Under the pieces are notes generated by a model that ran no database searches, was not told where the DNA came from, and was given only the letters and a program-made list of their open reading frames with translations. A program made the translations under genes and the position numbers. Source: an uncultured Verrucomicrobia subdivision 3 bacterium (GTDB lineage: Bacteria > Verrucomicrobiota > Verrucomicrobiia > Limisphaerales > UBA11358). From it: 39,945 bases of DNA. Positions 39,148-39,945 of the stretch are shown here, in pieces. Position 1 is the first letter of the stretch; every line of letters starts with the position of its first letter. Location: assembly GCA_903827955.1 (NCBI GenBank), contig CAIKKJ010000062.1, positions 1-39,945 of the forward strand. The letters are read 5' to 3'.

Positions 39148-39945
39148 ATGGCCAAAGAGCAATTTCAGAGAACGAAACCGCACGTCAACGTCGGCACCAT
39201 CGGCCACGTTGACCACGGCAAATCCACCTTGACCGCCGCCATCGTCGCGGTGCAGCACCGCAAAGGGCTTGCGCCGGCGATTGACTACGCGACGATTACC
39301 AAAGGTGGCACGGTGCGGGATGAAACGAAGACCGTGACCATCGCGGTGTCGCACGTCGAATACGAATCTCCCAAGCGCCATTACGCGCACGTTGACTGCC
39401 CCGGTCACGCGGACTATGTGAAAAACATGATCACGGGTGCCGCGCAGATGGATGGTGCGATTCTCGTGGTGAGCGCCGCCGACGGCCCGATGCCGCAGAC
39501 GCGCGAACACATCCTGCTCGCCCGCCAGGTCGGTGTGCCGAGCATGATTGTTTGCTTGAACAAGGTTGATTTGGCTGACGCCGACTTGCTCGAGTTGATC
39601 GAAATGGAAATTCGTGAATTGCTCACGAAGTATGGTTTCCCTGGCGACAAGACGCCCATTGTCCGCGCTTCCGCGACGGCGGCTCTTGCTGGCAAGCCCG
39701 AAGGTGAAGCGGCGATTGCTGCCTTGCTCGACGCGCTCGACAGCTTTATTCCTGACCCGACGCGCGAAATTGACAAGCCGTTTTTGATGTGCGTCGAAGA
39801 CGTGTTCACCATTGAAGGCCGTGGCACGGTCGTGACGGGTCGCGTTGAACGCGGTTTGCTCAAGAAGATGGAAGAAGTCGAAATCGTCGGCCTTAAGGAC
39901 ACCAAGAAAACAGTGGCGACCGACATCGAAATGTTCCGCAAGCTG
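39148..39945 (+). CDS. tuf: elongation factor Tu, 5' part (runs off the window)
   Basis: The first 266 residues of EF-Tu, which delivers aminoacyl-tRNA to the ribosome. P-loop GHVDHGKST at 19-27, DCPGH at 83-87 and NKVD at 138-141 are standard. The switch I region is not: where most EF-Tu have APEEKARGITINTSHVEY, this protein reads [20 protein letters not shown] up to residue 72. T64 keeps the magnesium-ligand threonine. The P-loop ends in S rather than the usual T. There is no clear Shine-Dalgarno sequence in the 37 bp after tRNA-Thr. The call is certain; the divergence may be lineage-wide. Confidence 0.97.
   Translation, partial: MAKEQFQRTKPHVNVGTIGHVDHGKSTLTAAIVAVQHRKGLAPAIDYATITKGGTVRDETKTVTIAVSHVEYESPKRHYAHVDCPGHADYVKNMITGAAQMDGAILVVSAADGPMPQTREHILLARQVGVPSMIVCLNKVDLADADLLELIEMEIRELLTKYGFPGDKTPIVRASATAALAGKPEGEAAIAALLDALDSFIPDPTREIDKPFLMCVEDVFTIEGRGTVVTGRVERGLLKKMEEVEIVGLKDTKKTVATDIEMFRKL

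Noticed and set aside
1-39945. CRISPR arrays, insertion sequences, prophage genes
   Set aside because: No regularly spaced repeats, transposase or phage structural genes were seen on reading both strands.

Overview
The window looks like a chromosomal segment of a flagellated Gram-negative bacterium of the Verrucomicrobiota (PVC group), possibly close to Pedosphaera/Limisphaerales. This placement is an inference from gene content: ThuA and DUF1080 sugar proteins, Gfo/Idh and TIM-barrel epimerases, GAF and HDOD regulators, a divergent EF-Tu, and palindromic repeats that run in frame through genes. No rRNA is present to prove it. Coding density is high, and most operon joints are 4-bp ATGA/GTGA stop-start overlaps.

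Layout. (1) 171-10823, plus strand: a MoxR/Bat operon (MoxR ATPase, DUF58, DUF4381-like, two VWA proteins, TPR protein, BatD, TPR-SH3 protein). Between moxR and the DUF58 gene lies a 2.6-kb defence insert: a probable Type II restriction enzyme and its methyltransferase, a truncated copy of the DUF58 5' end, and an MntA-HepT (nucleotidyltransferase/HEPN) toxin-antitoxin pair. The truncated copy and the real DUF58 start form a 99-bp direct repeat that differs only at four synonymous positions. (2) 10825-19438, minus strand, convergent with the Bat operon: flagellar export and basal-body genes flgB-flgC-SpoA-fliN-fliO-fliP-fliQ-fliR-flhB behind a clear sigma-54 promoter. Upstream lies a second cluster encoding a small secreted protein, a TPR protein, a FlgN-like protein and a sigma-54 activator.

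(3) 19569-22355, plus strand: an HDOD protein, a CvpA-like membrane protein and a membrane-anchored unknown. Then, on the minus strand, tRNA-Pro(GGG), a possible 56-aa membrane protein and an intrinsic terminator. (4) 22842-30477, minus strand: a carbohydrate block with ThuA, DUF1080 lipoprotein, GH32 fructan hydrolase, a secreted zinc metallopeptidase carrying a von Hippel-Lindau (VHL) beta domain, a Gfo/Idh oxidoreductase and a sugar isomerase/epimerase. The GH32 and metallopeptidase genes overlap by 4 bp and both proteins end in a similar SHOCT domain. (5) 30605-39945, plus strand: GAF protein, topoisomerase III with two paralogous Holliday-resolvase-like proteins, an alpha/beta hydrolase, a Xer-type recombinase, a SulP transporter, tRNA-Thr(GGT) and the start of an EF-Tu gene.

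The strongest novelty candidates are the secreted HExxH-VHL-SHOCT protein, whose five aligned positions of the human VHL hydroxyproline pocket are kept (one as Ser to Thr), with its GH32 partner sharing the SHOCT tail; the defence insert with its synonymous-only target duplication; the unusual EF-Tu switch I region; and the topB-linked pair of resolvase-like proteins, one of which has lost the catalytic lysine.
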